From: Gnetum montanum
Taxonomy: Eukaryota > Streptophyta > Gnetopsida > Gnetales > Gnetaceae
Assembly: GCA_015680685.1 (NCBI GenBank)
Contig: MNCI01012628.1
Span: 1,871,063-1,932,708, forward strand
DNA: 61,646 bases
Reading direction: 5' to 3'
Each line of letters begins with the position of its first letter. The first letter of the stretch is position 1. The position numbers were made by a program, and so were the translations under genes. Positions 60,268 to 61,646 of the stretch are shown one piece after another. The notes under the pieces are model-generated. The model saw nothing but the letters and a program-made list of their open reading frames with translations. It made no database searches and was not told the DNA's origin.

Positions 60268-60591
60268 CGCGGTGTGAGTACGACTTAGCTACGAGCATCT
60301 ACGGGTGTGTACGGCTAGTTAAGGAATCGGTTACTCATCGCGATTAGTCTCTCACCCTTAAACTCCTAGAAGCGGAACGAGTACGACTTGGTTACGAGCA
60401 TTTAAGTGTGACTGCTTGGTAGCCCAGTGGTGTAGCTAGGGGGATCTACGCTTGGTAACCCAGTGGCGTATTTGGGGTCTGCGCTTGGTAATCCTAGTGG
60501 CGTACCTAGGCCTATGCTTGGTAGTCCCAGTGGCAGTCGTGCACGAAGTCCAAGATGTGTACGGTTGATCAAGGAATCGGTTGCTCGTCGC
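60268..60591 (+). other. Two structured U5 units in the 5' leader of the youngest element
   Basis: Unit 1 is 60268-60342: P1 CGCG..TGAG/CTCA..CGCG, P2 CTTAGCTA/TAGTTAAG, P3 CATC-TACG-GGTG. Unit 2 is 60372-60591: P1 GCG..ACGAG/CTCGT..CGC, P2 CTTGGTTA/TGATCAAG (paired with two G-U), and P3 opened by a 132-nt array of CTTGGTA modules. The constant loops are GTACGA, CGAGCAT, GTGTACGG and GGAATCGG. Confidence 0.78.
60414..60545 (+). repeat. Four ~33-bp tandem modules inside a U5 unit
   Basis: GCTTGGTARYCCWAGTGGYGTA-type modules start at 60414, 60450, 60483 and 60516 (spacings 36, 33, 33). Other LTRs hold one to three such modules at the same place. The open frame on the opposite strand rich in TGLPS is only a reflection of this repeat. 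Confidence 0.85.
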
Positions 60592-60881
60592 ACTTAGGCT
60601 AGATTAGATTTTCTTACCCTTTTCCTCTTAGCTTAGATTTAGTTAAATATTCTTTTCCATTGCCTTCAGGAGTAGCGTTAGAATTAGAACACATCATACA
60701 CCTCATCTAGACTAAACCATACGTGACATATGCAAAACTAGTCTAGATGGGAAGACAACAAACTGCGATCTCAGACTAACTATCTAGGTGCCACAACTAG
60801 TCCATCTACGGAGTTCGACCTGATCGTGCGTGCGACGCTCATTTCGTATGGTTGAGTGTAGGGGTACCTCGCCACTCATCA

Positions 60882-60899
60882 TTGGCACCGTTGTCGGGG
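60882..60899 (+). other. Primer binding site, youngest family A element
   Basis: TTGGCACCGTTGTCGGGG follows the LTR directly. It differs at two positions from the complement of the plant tRNA-Asp 3' end, so minus-strand synthesis is probably primed by tRNA-Asp. Confidence 0.85.
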
Positions 60900-61016
60900 A
60901 TGGTGCTAGTTATCTAGATTAGTTATATCACACAAGGTCACTATAAAGAACTTAAAGATATATCTCTTAGGAAGAAGAAGTAATTAAAAAAGTCACATCT
61001 AAATTCACACACAATC

Positions 61017-61646
61017 ATGCCTCTCCTGCAAGATAATAATAACGCCACACTTAGTGAGGAAGTTCATTGGAGAACCAACGAACCATATGACGATGAAGAT
61101 TGGAGTACACAACCTGAAGTGGGATTTTCTTATAAACAAGAACAAAAAAAATGTCATCCTAACACAAGAAGACATAACTTACCCGATGATGATGAACCCT
61201 CACTGGCCACTACAAGCCTAATGCAAATACAAGGGGCTGTTCGAATCTCCCGTAGGCATCGTAAAAAGAGCCGACTACCCAGGCTCGATTTAAACAACTT
61301 TCCTACATTTTCAGGAGGCTATGACTTAGATCCACATCAACATTTACAAGCCTTCTACAATGCCTGCACGTGGAACAACATTGATAACGGGTGGCAAAAA
61401 CTTAAGCTCTTCCCTATGACACTCGTTGACCAAGCAAAAGTATGGTATAGATCGTTAAAACCAAATTCGATACGGCGCTGGTCAACAATGGTAGAAGTCT
61501 TCAACGAAAAATATCAAACCTACGCAAGAGTGTCAGCCTTGAGGAAACAAATCCAAGGATGGAAACAAGCACAACATGAACCCTTGGACATGGCCTTGGA
61601 AAGGTATTATGCACTGTTAAATAATTGTCCAAGCCATGGGTTTTCC
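61017..61646 (+). CDS. Gag, N-terminal 210 codons, open frame cut by window end
   Basis: Gag forms the particle in which retrotransposon RNA is packaged and copied. The frame starts MPLLQDNNNATLSEEVHW and stays open to the last base, unlike every other retroelement gene here. After an acidic N-terminus and a basic patch (SRRHRKKSR), the retro_gag region begins at LNNFPTFSGGYDLDPHQHL and continues through FPMTLVDQAKVWYRSLKPN, VFNEKYQTYARVSALRKQI and MALERYYALLNNCPSHGF. It is close to the broken gag at 40125-42113, where the next segments and a zinc knuckle can be seen. The leader from primer site to start codon is 117 nt. The open frame suggests a fairly recent insertion. Whether pol is present lies outside the window. 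Confidence 0.88.
   Translation, partial: MPLLQDNNNATLSEEVHWRTNEPYDDEDWSTQPEVGFSYKQEQKKCHPNTRRHNLPDDDEPSLATTSLMQIQGAVRISRRHRKKSRLPRLDLNNFPTFSGGYDLDPHQHLQAFYNACTWNNIDNGWQKLKLFPMTLVDQAKVWYRSLKPNSIRRWSTMVEVFNEKYQTYARVSALRKQIQGWKQAQHEPLDMALERYYALLNNCPSHGFS

Larger units (their letters stand above)
59839..60881 (+). mobile_element. 5' LTR of a family A element running off the window
   Basis: The LTR is 1043 bp, TGATGAGACATG to CGCCACTCATCA. U3 has repeated GCGATATCGC-type palindromes (59935-59997). The TATA box CTATAAATAAGAGGC is near 60009, and AATAAAGATCAAG is near 60183. U5 carries two structured units. Since a primer site and an open gag follow, this is a 5' LTR and not a solo LTR. The left flank is AAGGT. 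Confidence 0.92.

Noticed and set aside
60402-60593. Minus-strand open frame rich in TGLPS/LGLPS repeats
   Set aside because: It is the reverse reading of the CTTGGTA modules inside an LTR U5 unit.

Overview
The window is plant nuclear DNA: introns with GT/AG borders, plant-type Ty3/gypsy (Athila/Tat-like) retrotransposons with an Asp-tRNA-type primer site, a plant-like LINE, and long AT-rich intergenic stretches. The density of old, nested, stop-ridden retroelements and a 4.6-kb intron suggest a large repeat-rich genome, perhaps a gymnosperm or fern. The species cannot be fixed from the sequence.

Layout. 1-8476: 3' part of a decayed gypsy element (family B, + strand), with a solo LTR of a second family (family A) nested at 3768-4775. 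8512-10912: a 2.4-kb foldback built of degenerate tandem repeats. 10913-15380: a dead LINE split by a family B solo LTR (12367-13250). 15635-21362: SLD5 (GINS complex subunit 4) in six exons, the only complete host gene I can support. 25645-26174: the last two exons of an unrecognised host gene on the minus strand, convergent with SLD5. 26.2-30.9 kb: AT-rich sequence with an ~88-bp minisatellite and a LINE scrap. 30956-31874: a family A solo LTR.

31875-59838 is a very old gypsy element (+) that took two later insertions. The first is a family A element at 34643-43056 (minus, perfect ACATT target duplication), which has gag and an extra coiled-coil ORF but no pol. The second is a 13.2-kb family B element at 45745-58931 (minus), with LTR, gag, protease, RT, RNase H, integrase, spacer, extra ORF and LTR. 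At 59839 a further family A element starts on the + strand. Its gag is still an open frame and runs off the window.

Families A and B share one design: 7-bp inverted LTR ends (TGATGAG...CTCATCA), palindrome-rich U3, TATA box, AATAAA, a long U5, an Asp-tRNA-type primer site, gag, (pol), a 1.8-2.3 kb spacer, and an extra ORF before the polypurine tract.

The most notable observation is in U5. It carries one to four copies of a roughly 75-nt unit that folds into three stacked stems. Stem sequences differ between copies, but the partner strand changes to match, while the internal loops stay constant. This is the signature of a selected RNA structure. Because U5 lies downstream of the likely transcription start and upstream of gag, the units would sit in the 5' leader of the retrotransposon RNA.
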